From Pontibacter russatus (lineage in GTDB: Bacteria; Bacteroidota; Bacteroidia; Cytophagales; Hymenobacteraceae): DNA of 64,000 nt. Below the pieces are notes generated by a model. The model was not told the origin of the DNA, did no database searches, and saw nothing but the letters and a program-made list of their open reading frames with translations. This document shows, piece after piece, positions 1-9,634 of the stretch (its first letter is position 1; every line of letters begins with the position of its first letter). The stretch spans positions 4,047,001 to 4,111,000 of the forward strand of contig NZ_CP047984.1 of the NCBI RefSeq assembly GCF_009931655.1, given 5' to 3'. Made by a program: the position numbers and the translations under genes.

Positions 1-2324
1 TCAAAAGGGGTGTATCCGTGCTCGTAGTAGCCGAACCAGAAGGCAAAAATGGTGATCGCACCGATCAGAATGCCGCCCCCCAACACACGCCAGCCCGCAA
101 TGCCGGTAAAGAAGCTTTCGTTCGGGTTGCGGGGCTTTTCCTGCATCACATCCGGGTCGCCGGGGTCCATGCCCAGCGCGATGGCTGGCATGGTGTCCGT
201 GAGCAGGTTGATCCAAAGGAGCTGGGTTGCGATCAGAGGCGCTTCCCAGCCAATCATCAGCGTAATGAACATGACCACCACCTCGCCCAGGTTACAGGTC
301 AGCAGAAAGAGGACGGCTTTCCGGATGTTGTTGTAGATGTTTCTGCCCTGTTCGATGGCCGATACAATAGTGGCAAAATTATCATCGGTCAGAATCATGT
401 CCGAAGCGTTTTTGGCCACGTCGGTGCCCGTAATGCCCATGGCCACCCCGATGTCAGCGGCGTTGAGCGAGGGCGCATCGTTCACGCCGTCTCCGGTCAT
501 CGAGACCACATTGCCATGCGCCTTGAGGGCACGCACAATTTTAACTTTATGTTCCGGCGAAACACGTGCGAAGATGCGGTAGTCGTTGACCTTTTCGCTG
601 AATTCGTGCTCGCTTAGCCTGTCTATCTCCTGACCCGTAATGGCCTGGTCCAGGTTGTCGGCTATACCTAGTTCATGGGCGATGGCGAAGGCGGTGATCT
701 TGTGGTCGCCCGTGATCATGATGGTCTTGATGCCCGCCTCTTTTGCCTTACGCACGGAGTCCTTCACCTCGGTTCTCGGAGGGTCCATCATCCCGACAAG
801 CCCCAGCAAGATCAGGTCTTGCTCCATCTCATCGGGGCCAACCACTGTATCCACTGGCTTGTAGGCGACTCCCAGCGTGCGAAGGGCCTGCTCCGACATG
901 CGGGCAGTCGCTTCCTGCACCTGCTGTTTGTGTTTCTCAGAAATCGGGACCACCTGCCCTTTTTCGTGTACATGCGTGGTCAGCTGCAGGAGGTTGTCGA
1001 TAGCGCCTTTAGTGTACACCGTATATCTGCCGTTTTCCTCGTTCAGGGTCGACATCAGCTTCCGGCCCGAATCAAACGAAAACTCTTCAATGCGTTTGCT
1101 CTGCCTGCCCAGTGCTCGGCGGTCTAAACCTAAGTCGTCTCCCAGAATCAACAGGGCGATTTCGGTCGGGTCGCCGGTTCCTTCGCCGTTTTCGTAGGTG
1201 GCGTCGGAGCAGAGCACCATGGCTTTGGCGAGCAGGATGGCATCGTCGGTAGAGGGGTTTGCCTTTTCACGCTCCACGGCCACTTCCCCCTCGGAGTTAA
1301 AGTACCTCAGAACCGTCATCTTGTTCTGGGTGAGCGTGCCTGTTTTGTCGGAACAGATGATGTTGACAGAGCCTAGTGTCTCCACCGCTGGCAAACGCCT
1401 GATAATGGCGTTGTGTTTGGACATGCTCGTAACGCCGATCGAAAGCACAATGGCCACGATGGCGGCCAACCCCTCGGGTATGGAGGCCACGGCCAGCGAA
1501 ACCGAAATGAGAAACATCTCCGCCAGGTCTCTCCCTTGCAGCAGGGCCACCGCAAAGATCAGCACGCAGATGCCGATCGCGAATTTGCCGAGCGATTTGC
1601 CGAGCTTGTTCAGCCGGATTTCCAGCGGGGTTTTAACATCCTCCTCGGTGTCGATGATGGTGGCGATCTTGCCCACCTCGGTTTGCATGCCTGTACCCAC
1701 GACCACGCCCACGCCCCTGCCCGCCGTCACCAATGTGGACATGAAGGCGGCATTATCGCGGTCGCCGAGGGGCGTGTTGGGCGCTTTTAAGGTGATGGTG
1801 GCATCTTTGGGGGAGGGAACGGACTCGCCGGTCAGGGCAGACTCCTCTATCTGCAGATTGGCCGATTCAAGCAGGCGGAGGTCGGCGGCAATATACCTGC
1901 CAGCGTCCAGTATCAGTACATCGCCCGGTACTACGGTTTCAGAGTCAACCTCTTTCACGATGCCCTCACGGCGCACGAGGGCTTTGGGGGAGGCTATTTT
2001 TTGCAGCGCCTCGATGGCATTGCCCGCCTTCACTTCCTGCACCACACCCAATACCGCATTCAATATGATCACAGCCAGGATGATGATGGCGTCGATGTAT
2101 TCGCCCATGAACACAGTGATGACCACCGCTGCGAGCAGCACATAGATGAGCCAGTCCTGAAGCTGCGCCAGGAATAGCTGCAAGATGCTCTTTTTCTTTT
2201 TTGCCGTCAGCTTGTTAGGGCCATACTTTTCCAGACGGACTTTCACTTCCGCTTCGGAAAGTCCCTGAGCAGGGTCTACTGCCAGATCTTTCAGAACAGC
2301 CTCTATTGATTTGGAGAACCACAT
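1..2324 (-). CDS. Cation-translocating P-type ATPase, Ca2+-ATPase-like (C-terminus outside the window)
   Basis: ATP-driven cation pump of the inner membrane. I translated the minus strand from the ATG at 2324; the frame stays open to the window edge, so about 774 N-terminal residues are visible and the last membrane helices are missing. Seen in order: N-terminal cation-ATPase domain, first helix pair (about 55-95), actuator-domain TGES at 165-168, PEGL in helix M4 at 283-286, phosphorylation motif DKTGT with Asp326, and the hinge motif GDGVND at 611-616. PEGL in M4 together with this layout is known from type II (SERCA/PMCA-like) pumps rather than CPx heavy-metal pumps. Exact ion specificity cannot be read; Ca2+ is most likely, Mn2+ possible. 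It lies downstream, on the same strand, of a decayed VIT-type transporter gene and a metal-efflux operon. Confidence 0.93.
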   Translation of the reverse strand, partial: MWFSKSIEAVLKDLAVDPAQGLSEAEVKVRLEKYGPNKLTAKKKKSILQLFLAQLQDWLIYVLLAAVVITVFMGEYIDAIIILAVIILNAVLGVVQEVKAGNAIEALQKIASPKALVRREGIVKEVDSETVVPGDVLILDAGRYIAADLRLLESANLQIEESALTGESVPSPKDATITLKAPNTPLGDRDNAAFMSTLVTAGRGVGVVVGTGMQTEVGKIATIIDTEEDVKTPLEIRLNKLGKSLGKFAIGICVLIFAVALLQGRDLAEMFLISVSLAVASIPEGLAAIVAIVLSIGVTSMSKHNAIIRRLPAVETLGSVNIICSDKTGTLTQNKMTVLRYFNSEGEVAVEREKANPSTDDAILLAKAMVLCSDATYENGEGTGDPTEIALLILGDDLGLDRRALGRQSKRIEEFSFDSGRKLMSTLNEENGRYTVYTKGAIDNLLQLTTHVHEKGQVVPISEKHKQQVQEATARMSEQALRTLGVAYKPVDTVVGPDEMEQDLILLGLVGMMDPPRTEVKDSVRKAKEAGIKTIMITGDHKITAFAIAHELGIADNLDQAITGQEIDRLSEHEFSEKVNDYRIFARVSPEHKVKIVRALKAHGNVVSMTGDGVNDAPSLNAADIGVAMGITGTDVAKNASDMILTDDNFATIVSAIEQGRNIYNNIRKAVLFLLTCNLGEVVVMFITLMIGWEAPLIATQLLWINLLTDTMPAIALGMDPGDPDVMQEKPRNPNESFFTGIAGWRVLGGGILIGAITIFAFWFGYYEHGYTPF

Positions 2325-2570
2325 GTCGTGCTATCGATTCGTGACGCCAATAAAATAAAGTTAGCGATAAGCAGTGACAGTTCGTTTACATCGGCTTCGG
2401 TTTCAACTTAAAAATCCGCAAGTGTTCCCAAAGCCCTGCGGCAGATTTCGCGGCCCAGTCCGATCTGGTTTTTGGTTTTATAAAATTCGAAATTGAAGCA
2501 GGAATTCACCGGTTTTTCCACCGGTGCATCGGGGGCATCTGCAGCAGTAAGCTGGTCCGGTGATCTTGCG

Positions 2571-3185
2571 TCATTTGGTAGGCCAGCAACAGAATGAGCG
2601 TGGTGAAAAATCACCGGAAGCGCTCTCGGCGTCTTGCCCGGTCAGTTGCAGCCACTTCCGAAGGGCCGCTTCCCACGCAGAGCCCTTCCATTCCTCGGTA
2701 TTTGTACCAGGTTCTTCCTTCATCAGTATTTTATGGGGGTGTTCCGTGTCCTGTATGGTTGCGGCCGCCACGTGGTGCGCCTGTGCCCCGGGTATACCTT
2801 GGGCCATGTAAATGAGAGCCAGTCCGCGCATTTCGCCTTCCGGGGTGGTCTCGATTTCCAGCATTTCGAGCGCCCTCAGCCTTTTGTATTGCTCTTGCGA
2901 ACTCTTCACCGAAATCCACTCGCCCAGGGCCATCGGCAAAGCAACGACCAGCAAACCGGCCATACCTCCAGCAACACGCCGCATTGACCATCGCTGGCAC
3001 CCGCCACTCCCATCACCAGGCTCCTGCTGGTTACCAGTCCGTCGTTAGTGCCCAGTACGACAGCCCGCAGCGCGTTACCACCAATGGTGCCTTAGCCTTC
3101 TAAGCGGGAGATGTACTCGCCGGAGACCTTGCTTTTGTTGTTGAGCAGTGACTGCAAAGTTTTCACTTGTGTTGTGACAATCGGT
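2571..3185 (-). pseudogene. Decayed VIT1/CCC1-family (Fe2+/Mn2+ transporter) gene
   Basis: Remains of a membrane transporter of the vacuolar iron transporter family. Read backwards from about 3185, one frame gives a typical VIT start region (SLLNNKSKVSGEYISRLEG), then an in-frame TAA where the family has Trp-His, then LRAVVLGTNDGLVTSRSLVM. A frameshift near 2985 moves the homology to another frame, which continues with MAGLLVVALPMALGEWISVK and the acidic loop (2571-2984) up to KGSAWEAA. The C-terminal helices are scrambled; weak hydrophobic remnants reach about 2408. No start codon lies next to the homologous N-terminus. The combination of an in-frame stop, frameshift, lost start and lost C-terminus argues for genuine decay rather than one sequencing error. 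It sits directly downstream of the RND adaptor gene, so a former iron or manganese function in the same metal cluster is plausible. Confidence 0.8.
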
Positions 3186-3206
3186 AGTTGTTGTGTACCC
3201 GTATTT

Positions 3207-4349
3207 TTACTCTTTCTCTTTGTTTTTCAGCTTCATCAGCAGGGCATAGGCTCCCCTGGTCACGTAGGCCTGGCTTTCGGGGTGAAGCGTGGCGCTGGGC
3301 AGCAAAGCCGTATAGCCGTGTTCGGAGTTGCCGGTCTGTGCTTCCAGCATCTCAAAGATGCTGCTGTCCCGCGCCGCGAAAACGTATTGCTTGTTGCCGT
3401 AGCGCACAACGGCATCTTCGGGCAGGGTGTATGCTTGCTTGCTTTGCACCTCGATCTCCGCATTCATGAACATGCCGGGCACCAGCGAGAGATCTCCCTT
3501 CTCGAGGTGGCAGTGTACTTCCACGGCACGGTCGCCTGCTACATCCTTGCCTATATATATGACACTTGCAGGGTATTCTTTCTCTGGCTGGTTGGCCCGA
3601 TGCGCCAGCACTTGCTGGCCAATCTCCAGCTTATCCAAATCCTTCTCAAAGACAGTGAGCATGAGGTGCAGATCGCGCGGGTCCACCAGTTCGAATAGCA
3701 CATCCGTCGGCACGACGTACTTGCCAATGTTCACGTTCACTTTCGTCACATAGCCATCGATGGGGGAGTAGAGGCGCATGGTGCGGGTGAGCGTGCTCTC
3801 TGCGAGCCGGTCGGGGTTAACCCCGACCATGCGCAGTTTCTCTCCCAGCGCCTTCAGGAGCACCTGCTGGCTTTTGTAGTCGGCCTGTGTCTGCTGGTAT
3901 ACCTTGTCGCTGCTGGCCTTGCTCAGGTTCAGGTCGCGCTGGCGGTTATGTTCCTGCTCCAGGTATAACAGTCGGGCTTTGGCGGTGAGGTAATCCTGCT
4001 GCAACTCAATATAGGCCTGGTCTTCCAGCTCAGCCATCAACTGGCCTTTTTTCAGGTGCATGCCGGGCAGCAGGTCGGTTCTCTTGAGGTAGCCGCCCAG
4101 CGGCACGCTGACCGATACCAGGTTTTGCGGCGGCGCTTCCATCACGCCATTCACCTGCAGCACCGTGGCAATGGTTTTGCGTTTGGGTTTGGCTATTTCT
4201 ACGTTTGCGTTCCTGAGTTGCGCTGGCGTGAGTTGCACCAGATTGGTCTCCTGCGGCGCTTCTGTAACGGTGGATTCAGACGGTTGCTCGCTACTGCAGC
4301 CGGTGAGCAGGGCAGCCGCAATAGAGTATATATAAAGTAGCTTTTTCAT
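3207..4349 (-). CDS. RND efflux periplasmic adaptor lipoprotein (HlyD/CusB family)
   Basis: Membrane-fusion subunit linking an inner-membrane RND pump to the outer-membrane channel. The 380-residue product starts with a lipoprotein signal (LLTGC, lipidated Cys18), followed by a barrel-sandwich/lipoyl half near 65-110, a coiled-coil hairpin at roughly 110-180 (QDYLTAKARLLYLEQEHNRQ), the second lipoyl half (YSPIDGYVTKVNVNIGKYV) and beta-barrel domains. The start codon lies 4 bp after the stop of the pump gene, so the two are almost certainly co-transcribed and translationally coupled. The substrate follows the pump, which looks divalent-cation specific. No His/Met-rich metal-binding N-terminal tail is visible. 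Family assignment is firm; substrate is inference. Confidence 0.9.
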   Translation of the reverse strand: MKKLLYIYSIAAALLTGCSSEQPSESTVTEAPQETNLVQLTPAQLRNANVEIAKPKRKTIATVLQVNGVMEAPPQNLVSVSVPLGGYLKRTDLLPGMHLKKGQLMAELEDQAYIELQQDYLTAKARLLYLEQEHNRQRDLNLSKASSDKVYQQTQADYKSQQVLLKALGEKLRMVGVNPDRLAESTLTRTMRLYSPIDGYVTKVNVNIGKYVVPTDVLFELVDPRDLHLMLTVFEKDLDKLEIGQQVLAHRANQPEKEYPASVIYIGKDVAGDRAVEVHCHLEKGDLSLVPGMFMNAEIEVQSKQAYTLPEDAVVRYGNKQYVFAARDSSIFEMLEAQTGNSEHGYTALLPSATLHPESQAYVTRGAYALLMKLKNKEKE

Positions 4350-4353
4350 GGGG

Positions 4354-7300
4354 TTATCTTTTTCCGGTCAGGGCGTTGATCTCAAGGATGCTCTGGTTGT
4401 AGCTTCTGATAGCATCGAGGTAGCCAGTCTGGAGGGTAATGGCCTGGTTGGTGAGCAGCACCCACTCCAGGTAGTCGATCTCCCCGCCCCGGAACTGCTC
4501 GTCGGCTGTCTGGATGATGGACATGGCAGTGGGCAGGGCCGTCTGTTCGAAGTAGTCGAGGCTTTCGGTTGCCAGCTGGAACTGCTCCAGCGCCTTGCGC
4601 AGTTGCGTTTGCAGTGTCAGCTCTCCTGCGCTGTAGCTGTTGCGGGCGGTCTGCTCCCGTATCCTGGCGGCCTGTATCCGGGACTTCTGCGCACCAAAGA
4701 ACAGCGGCACGCCCACTCCAAACTGCACGGCAGAAAAGCGATCGGAGCCAGTGAAATTCTTTTCCACGCCGTTCACATTCTGCAGGCCTCTGATGCTTTG
4801 GTTGTTGTAGCCCACCTGCAGGTCGGGGAGGAGTCTGGACTGTTCCACCCTGGTCTTCGCCCGGCTTACTTCCTGTTGCTGCTGCAGCAGTTCCAGGTAA
4901 GGGTGCTCGTCCACCGTTGCTGTATCGCCGGTTGCAGGCGGCGTCATTTTTAAGGGACGTGCAGCGGGAACATATACGGTATCCGTGCTGAGCAGCAACT
5001 GGAACTGTTGCTGCAGCCTGGCTATCTCCTGCTGCAGTTGCTTCAGCTGCAGGCTCACCTGCCCGCGCTGCGTCAGGGCCGTGTTTCTCTCGAGGATGTT
5101 GCTGGCGCCTTTTTCGAAGCGCAGTTCCGCGTTGCGCAGAAAGGTGGCGTACAGGCTGTCGGTGCGGAGCAGCAGCTTCTGCTTTTCGTGGGCATACAGC
5201 ATGTCATAGTATACCTGCGTCACCTGCCATTGCAGTTCAAAAGCCGTCAATTCCGACTGCAGCATGCCCTGTTGCCACTCGCGCTGCAGCAGTTGCTTTT
5301 GCCGCATATACACCGTCGGGAAACTGATGCTTTGGGACACGCTGAAGCGGGTATCGCTGGATGTCGTGTTGATCTGTCCATACTCGCCGGACACCACAGT
5401 CTGTGGTACATCCCAGCCTGTTCCCTGCAGTTTCTGCAGCGAAGCTGCCTGCAGGCGCTCGTTCTGCAGCGGGAGGTTTTGGTGAAGTGTCTTTGCAACA
5501 GCTTTTTCCAGCGTGATGGGCTGCTGTGCGGAGGCCAGGTTCGGGAGGAGGAGCAGGAGGATGATGCCGACAGTAGTGGCAACCGGTTTGTCTACTTCCT
5601 TGTCGTGGTGCGCGGCTTTCTCAAAAAGGATGTAAAGCGAGGGGAGCACAAACAGGGTCAGAAAGGTGGCTACGATCAAACCACCGATCACCACCGTTGC
5701 CAGCGGTCGCTGCACTTCGGCCCCGGCGCCCATACTCAGGGCCATGGGGAGAAAGCCCATGCTGGCCACCGATGCTGTCATCAGCACCGGGCGCAGGCGT
5801 GTTTTAGTGCCTTCCAGCACGATTTCCTGCAGGGTGAGTCCTCCGGCGAGCCGGAGCCTGTTAAACTCAGCGATCATCACAATCCCGTTGAGCACGGCCA
5901 CCCCGAACAAGGCGATAAAACCAACGCCAGCCGAAATACTAAAGGGCATGTCCCGTAGCCAGAGGGCAAATATCCCGCCGATGGCTGACAGAGGTATAGC
6001 GGAGTATATGAGCAGGCCGTAGCGCACCGAACGGAAGGCAAAGTAGAGCAGCAGGAAAATAAGTGCCAGTGATATGGGCACGGCCACCGTCAGGCGCTTA
6101 CGGGCGGCTTCCAGGTTCTCGAATTCACCGCCATACACCACGTAGTAGCCGGGCGGCAGGGCCAGTTGCTGCGCTACTTTTTGCTGCAGCTCGTCCACGA
6201 TGCTTTGCACATCGCGGCCACGCACGTTAAAGCCCACCATGATGCGGCGCTTGGCATCCTCGCGCTGTATCTGGTAAGGGCCTTCCTGTAGTTGCACATC
6301 AGCCAGTAGGTAGAGGGGCACCTGTTGCCCGGAAGGCGTCGGGACGAGCAGATTCTGCACGTCGTTCAGGTTCTGGCGCAGTTCTCCCTGCAGGCGTACC
6401 ACCAGGTCAAAACGCCGCTCCCCTTCAAACACCAGCCCGCTGCTCACACCGGCAAAAGCGGCATTTACGGTCCGGTTGATATCGGCGATATTGGAGCCGT
6501 GTTGGGCAATGGCGGCATGGTTATACCGGATCACGATCTGCGGCATACCTGTCACCGTCTCCACGTACAGGTCGGTAGCGCCTTCTACGGTGGTGGCCAG
6601 CTCGCCTAAGCGGCTGGCGTAGCGGGCGAGCGTGTCCAGGTCCTCCCCGAAAATCTTACAGACCACATCCTGGCGGGCGCCCGTCATCAGTTCGTTAAAG
6701 CGCATCTGCACCGGGTACTGGAAACCAGCAGTTATACCAGGCACCTCCTGTATGGCATCGCCCATTTTCTCTGCCAGCTCATCAAAAGACGTGGCAGAAG
6801 TCCATTCGGCTTTGGGCTTCAGGATCACCATCATGTCGCTGGCTTCGATCGGCATCGGGTCGGTCGGTATTTCGCCGGAGCCGATCTTGGTCACCACTTT
6901 CTCTACTTCCGGAAAACGATCGAGCAGTATACCCGATGCCTGTTGCGTGGCTTTGATCGTAGTGTTCAGGTTGCTGCCTGTCAGTACACGGGTATCCACG
7001 GCAAAGTCGCCTTCCTCCAGCGCAGGTATAAACTCACCGCCCAGCGACATCAGCACCAGCACCGCCCCGGCAAACAGCAGCACCGCCCCGGTTATCACCA
7101 TTTTGGGAAACTCGATCACGCGGCGCAGGCGCTTCTGGTAAAAATTCTCTATCCGGGCCATCATTTTGTCAGAGAACGTGTCCTTGTGGCTGATCTTCTT
7201 GCTCAGGAACAGCGCGCTCATCATCGGCACGTAAGTCAGCGACAGGATGGCAGCACCGATCAGGGCGAAGGATACGGTTTGCGCCATAGGCCGGAACATT

Positions 7301-8724
7301 TTGCCTTCTATACCTACCAGCGCCATGATCGGCAGGTATACGATCAGGATGATGATCTGCCCGAAGATGGCGCTGTTCATCATGCGGCTGGCCGATTGCT
7401 GCACCGTGTCATCCATTTCGGGCTGAGACAGACGGGTGGTGGTGGCAAAGCGCTTGTTAAAGTGAAAGGTATGGAGCACCGCCTCCACAATGATCACGGC
7501 ACCGTCCACGATCAGGCCAAAGTCCAGCGCACCCAGGCTCATCAGGTTGCCGCTCACGCCAAAGGTGTTCATCATGGTAACGGCAAAGAGCATGGAGAGG
7601 GGAATAACAGAAGCCACGATCAGGCCTGCCCGCAGGTTGCCCAAAAACAGGACCAGCACAAACACCACGATCAGGGCACCTTCCAGCAGGTTTTTTTCCA
7701 CGGTGCTGATGGCATTGTTCACCATCTTGGTCCGGTCCAGGAACGGCTCGATCACGACGCCTTCCGGCAGCGACTCGCGTATCTGATCAATGCGCGCCTT
7801 CACGTTCTGGATGACTTCATTGCTGTTGGCGCCCTTCAGCATCATCACCACGGCACCCGCCACTTCGCCCTGATCGTTGTAGGTCATGGCCCCGAAGCGG
7901 TTGGCATGGCCATAGCCTACTTCCGCCACATCGCGCAGGTATAGGGGCGTGCCGCTTTCTGTGTTCTTAACGGCAATGCCCCGGATGTCCTCCAGGCTGC
8001 CCAGCAGGCCCTCGCTGCGGATGAAGAGCACGGCGTCGCCTTTGTCGATGTAGGAGCCGCCGGTGTTCTGGTTGTTATTCTCCAGCGCCGTGAACACGTC
8101 TGAGATTGTCAGGCCGTAGGATTTGAGCCGGGCGGGGTCGATGGCAATTTCATATTGCTTCAAATAACCGCCAAAGCTGCTCACATCGGCCACACCGGGC
8201 ACACCCAGGAGTTGCCGCCGCACGATCCAGTCCTGTATCGTGCGGAGTTCCATGGCATCGTACTTGCCCTCGTAGCCCTTTTCGGGACGCACCACGTACT
8301 GGTAAATCTCACCGAGGCCGGTGGTGACAGGCCCCAGTTCCGGCGTACCTACGCCTGCCGGAATCTGCTGCTGCACCGTTTGCAGCCGCTCCGCCACCTG
8401 CTGCCGGGCCCAGTACACATCCACCCCGTCCTCAAACACAATGGTGACCAGCGAAAGGCCGAAGCGGGAGAAACTGCGGATTTCTTTGATGCCGGGGATG
8501 TTGCTGTTGGCCTGCTCGACCGGAAAGGTGACTAGGCGCTCGATGTCGGGTGCGCCCAGTGAGGGCGCCACTGTGATGACCTGCACCTGGTTGTTGGTGA
8601 TATCAGGTACTGCATCGATGGGCAACCGCATGAGGTTATATATACCCATCACGATTAACCCGATCACGAGTAAACCGATGATGAGCTTGTTCTGTATCGA
8701 AAAGGATATGATCCTGTTCAGCAT
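4354..8724 (-). CDS. czcA: CzcA-type heavy-metal RND pump fused to a TolC-like outer-membrane factor
   Basis: Proton-driven heavy-metal efflux pump of 1456 residues. Residues 1 to about 1045 are a complete HME-RND transporter: first helix, periplasmic porter domains, the helix block near 345-540, the second porter half and the last helices ending FLTLFVLPSLYILFEKA. Helix 4 carries DFGLIVDGAV (401-410), the pattern known from CzcA/CnrA-type Zn/Co/Ni/Cd pumps rather than the CusA copper/silver form. After a short linker comes a hydrophobic stretch ending ASAQQ that looks like an internal signal peptide, then about 380 residues of TolC/CzcC-like coiled-coil outer-membrane-factor sequence. Such pump-channel fusions are known in Bacteroidota; whether the chain is cleaved at ASA|QQ is unknown. 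Its start is 19 bp downstream of the small membrane protein gene, and its stop nearly touches the adaptor gene. Confidence 0.93.
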   Translation of the reverse strand: MLNRIISFSIQNKLIIGLLVIGLIVMGIYNLMRLPIDAVPDITNNQVQVITVAPSLGAPDIERLVTFPVEQANSNIPGIKEIRSFSRFGLSLVTIVFEDGVDVYWARQQVAERLQTVQQQIPAGVGTPELGPVTTGLGEIYQYVVRPEKGYEGKYDAMELRTIQDWIVRRQLLGVPGVADVSSFGGYLKQYEIAIDPARLKSYGLTISDVFTALENNNQNTGGSYIDKGDAVLFIRSEGLLGSLEDIRGIAVKNTESGTPLYLRDVAEVGYGHANRFGAMTYNDQGEVAGAVVMMLKGANSNEVIQNVKARIDQIRESLPEGVVIEPFLDRTKMVNNAISTVEKNLLEGALIVVFVLVLFLGNLRAGLIVASVIPLSMLFAVTMMNTFGVSGNLMSLGALDFGLIVDGAVIIVEAVLHTFHFNKRFATTTRLSQPEMDDTVQQSASRMMNSAIFGQIIILIVYLPIMALVGIEGKMFRPMAQTVSFALIGAAILSLTYVPMMSALFLSKKISHKDTFSDKMMARIENFYQKRLRRVIEFPKMVITGAVLLFAGAVLVLMSLGGEFIPALEEGDFAVDTRVLTGSNLNTTIKATQQASGILLDRFPEVEKVVTKIGSGEIPTDPMPIEASDMMVILKPKAEWTSATSFDELAEKMGDAIQEVPGITAGFQYPVQMRFNELMTGARQDVVCKIFGEDLDTLARYASRLGELATTVEGATDLYVETVTGMPQIVIRYNHAAIAQHGSNIADINRTVNAAFAGVSSGLVFEGERRFDLVVRLQGELRQNLNDVQNLLVPTPSGQQVPLYLLADVQLQEGPYQIQREDAKRRIMVGFNVRGRDVQSIVDELQQKVAQQLALPPGYYVVYGGEFENLEAARKRLTVAVPISLALIFLLLYFAFRSVRYGLLIYSAIPLSAIGGIFALWLRDMPFSISAGVGFIALFGVAVLNGIVMIAEFNRLRLAGGLTLQEIVLEGTKTRLRPVLMTASVASMGFLPMALSMGAGAEVQRPLATVVIGGLIVATFLTLFVLPSLYILFEKAAHHDKEVDKPVATTVGIILLLLLPNLASAQQPITLEKAVAKTLHQNLPLQNERLQAASLQKLQGTGWDVPQTVVSGEYGQINTTSSDTRFSVSQSISFPTVYMRQKQLLQREWQQGMLQSELTAFELQWQVTQVYYDMLYAHEKQKLLLRTDSLYATFLRNAELRFEKGASNILERNTALTQRGQVSLQLKQLQQEIARLQQQFQLLLSTDTVYVPAARPLKMTPPATGDTATVDEHPYLELLQQQQEVSRAKTRVEQSRLLPDLQVGYNNQSIRGLQNVNGVEKNFTGSDRFSAVQFGVGVPLFFGAQKSRIQAARIREQTARNSYSAGELTLQTQLRKALEQFQLATESLDYFEQTALPTAMSIIQTADEQFRGGEIDYLEWVLLTNQAITLQTGYLDAIRSYNQSILEINALTGKR

Positions 8725-8743
8725 GGCTTCTATAGCTTCACCG

Positions 8744-9223
8744 TCATCTTTCGCTGGCGTCGCTGTGCGCCTGCTGGCTTATCTGCTGGTCCGACTGCAA
8801 CTCCGTATGCCTGATTTGTCCGCCCAGGTAGCCGACGCGCGCCATGGCCGCGAACGCCAGCAGCGTGAGGAGAGTGGCTATACTGAAAGGTACTTTGGAG
8901 GAATTACGGTACTGCAGCAGCAAGGCGGCCAGGGAGGCAATGCCTGCAGCGGCCATCACCCAAATAGCCAGTTCTGCGGCCTCTTCGTGTTCCTCCAAGG
9001 CGCTCTCTGATATGCCCGGCACATTTTCCACCCGCTCTTCGGCAGGTTCCCCGGTCAGGTACACCGGCACTGCCATGACTGTCATGGCCATGACGATGAC
9101 GGCCGCTACCGCCTGTATGGTTTTCTGATTTCGCGCCATGCCCCAGAGCATGACGCCGCCGCCGATCAGGGTCCCGATGATCGGGAAATGATTCAGCAGC
9201 AGGTGAAGGTGTGTTAAGTCCAT
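8744..9223 (-). CDS. Small four-helix membrane protein, DUF2231-like
   Basis: A 159-residue membrane protein opening with MDLTHLHLLLNHFPIIGTLI, resembling DUF2231-type proteins that begin with a His-rich first helix (HLHLLLNHFP). About four hydrophobic segments are visible (10-30, 37-57, 87-107, 115-135), with an acidic stretch between the second and third. It is the first gene of the RND efflux operon (19 bp before the pump gene). The conserved His residues could bind haem or metal, but nothing here proves it. Function unknown; a role accessory to the metal pump is inferred from position only. Confidence 0.75.
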   Translation of the reverse strand: MDLTHLHLLLNHFPIIGTLIGGGVMLWGMARNQKTIQAVAAVIVMAMTVMAVPVYLTGEPAEERVENVPGISESALEEHEEAAELAIWVMAAAGIASLAALLLQYRNSSKVPFSIATLLTLLAFAAMARVGYLGGQIRHTELQSDQQISQQAHSDASER

Positions 9224-9634
9224 TGCTGTAGGTTAGAGATGTTGTTATATGGGTACGGCCGCTAAGTCGCGCTCACTTTTCTTAGGCATTTGTTCCCGGC
9301 TTTTTGGCAGCGTCTGCCAGCAGCAGTAAAGTTCATGTGCTTTTTTAATGCCCGGTTCTCATTTTCATGTCCATCTGCTTTTGATGAACATGGTAAATAT
9401 ACTATGGCATGGATTAATTTTATATGATTAAAATCATATCCATAAATGACCTTTAAACATTCTTTTGGGGATAATCCGGAACTTCAGGATTTTTCGGGAT
9501 ACTTTCTGTCCTTCTTTTTAGAACTTCCAAAAGGAATTCTCCTGATGCATGGGTTCCATGCTATTCACAGAAAAGTTAGAATGGAGTTCGAACATATGCT
9601 AGCCTGCACTGTCTGCGTATTCTCAGCACGCCTT
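9224..9634. other. Intergenic region, AT-rich upstream of the efflux operon
   Basis: No gene is supported here; the short plus-strand frame at 9446-9697 has no recognisable protein and overlaps the end of the M28 peptidase gene. The region is clearly AT-rich from about 9340 to 9600. On the minus strand it is the upstream region of the RND operon; a weak -7-like TATATTTA can be read near 9395, and a perfect palindrome lies at 9422-9439. Confidence 0.6.
9422..9439. promoter_or_regulatory. Perfect 18-bp palindrome, candidate operator of the metal-efflux operon
   Basis: ATATGATTAAAATCATAT has 8-bp perfect arms around a central AA. It lies about 200 bp upstream of the first efflux gene and just upstream of a weak -7-like element on the minus strand. 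Size and AT-richness fit a dimeric metalloregulator site (Fur/Zur/MntR-like spacing), but no regulator gene is adjacent and the assignment is inference. Confidence 0.35.
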
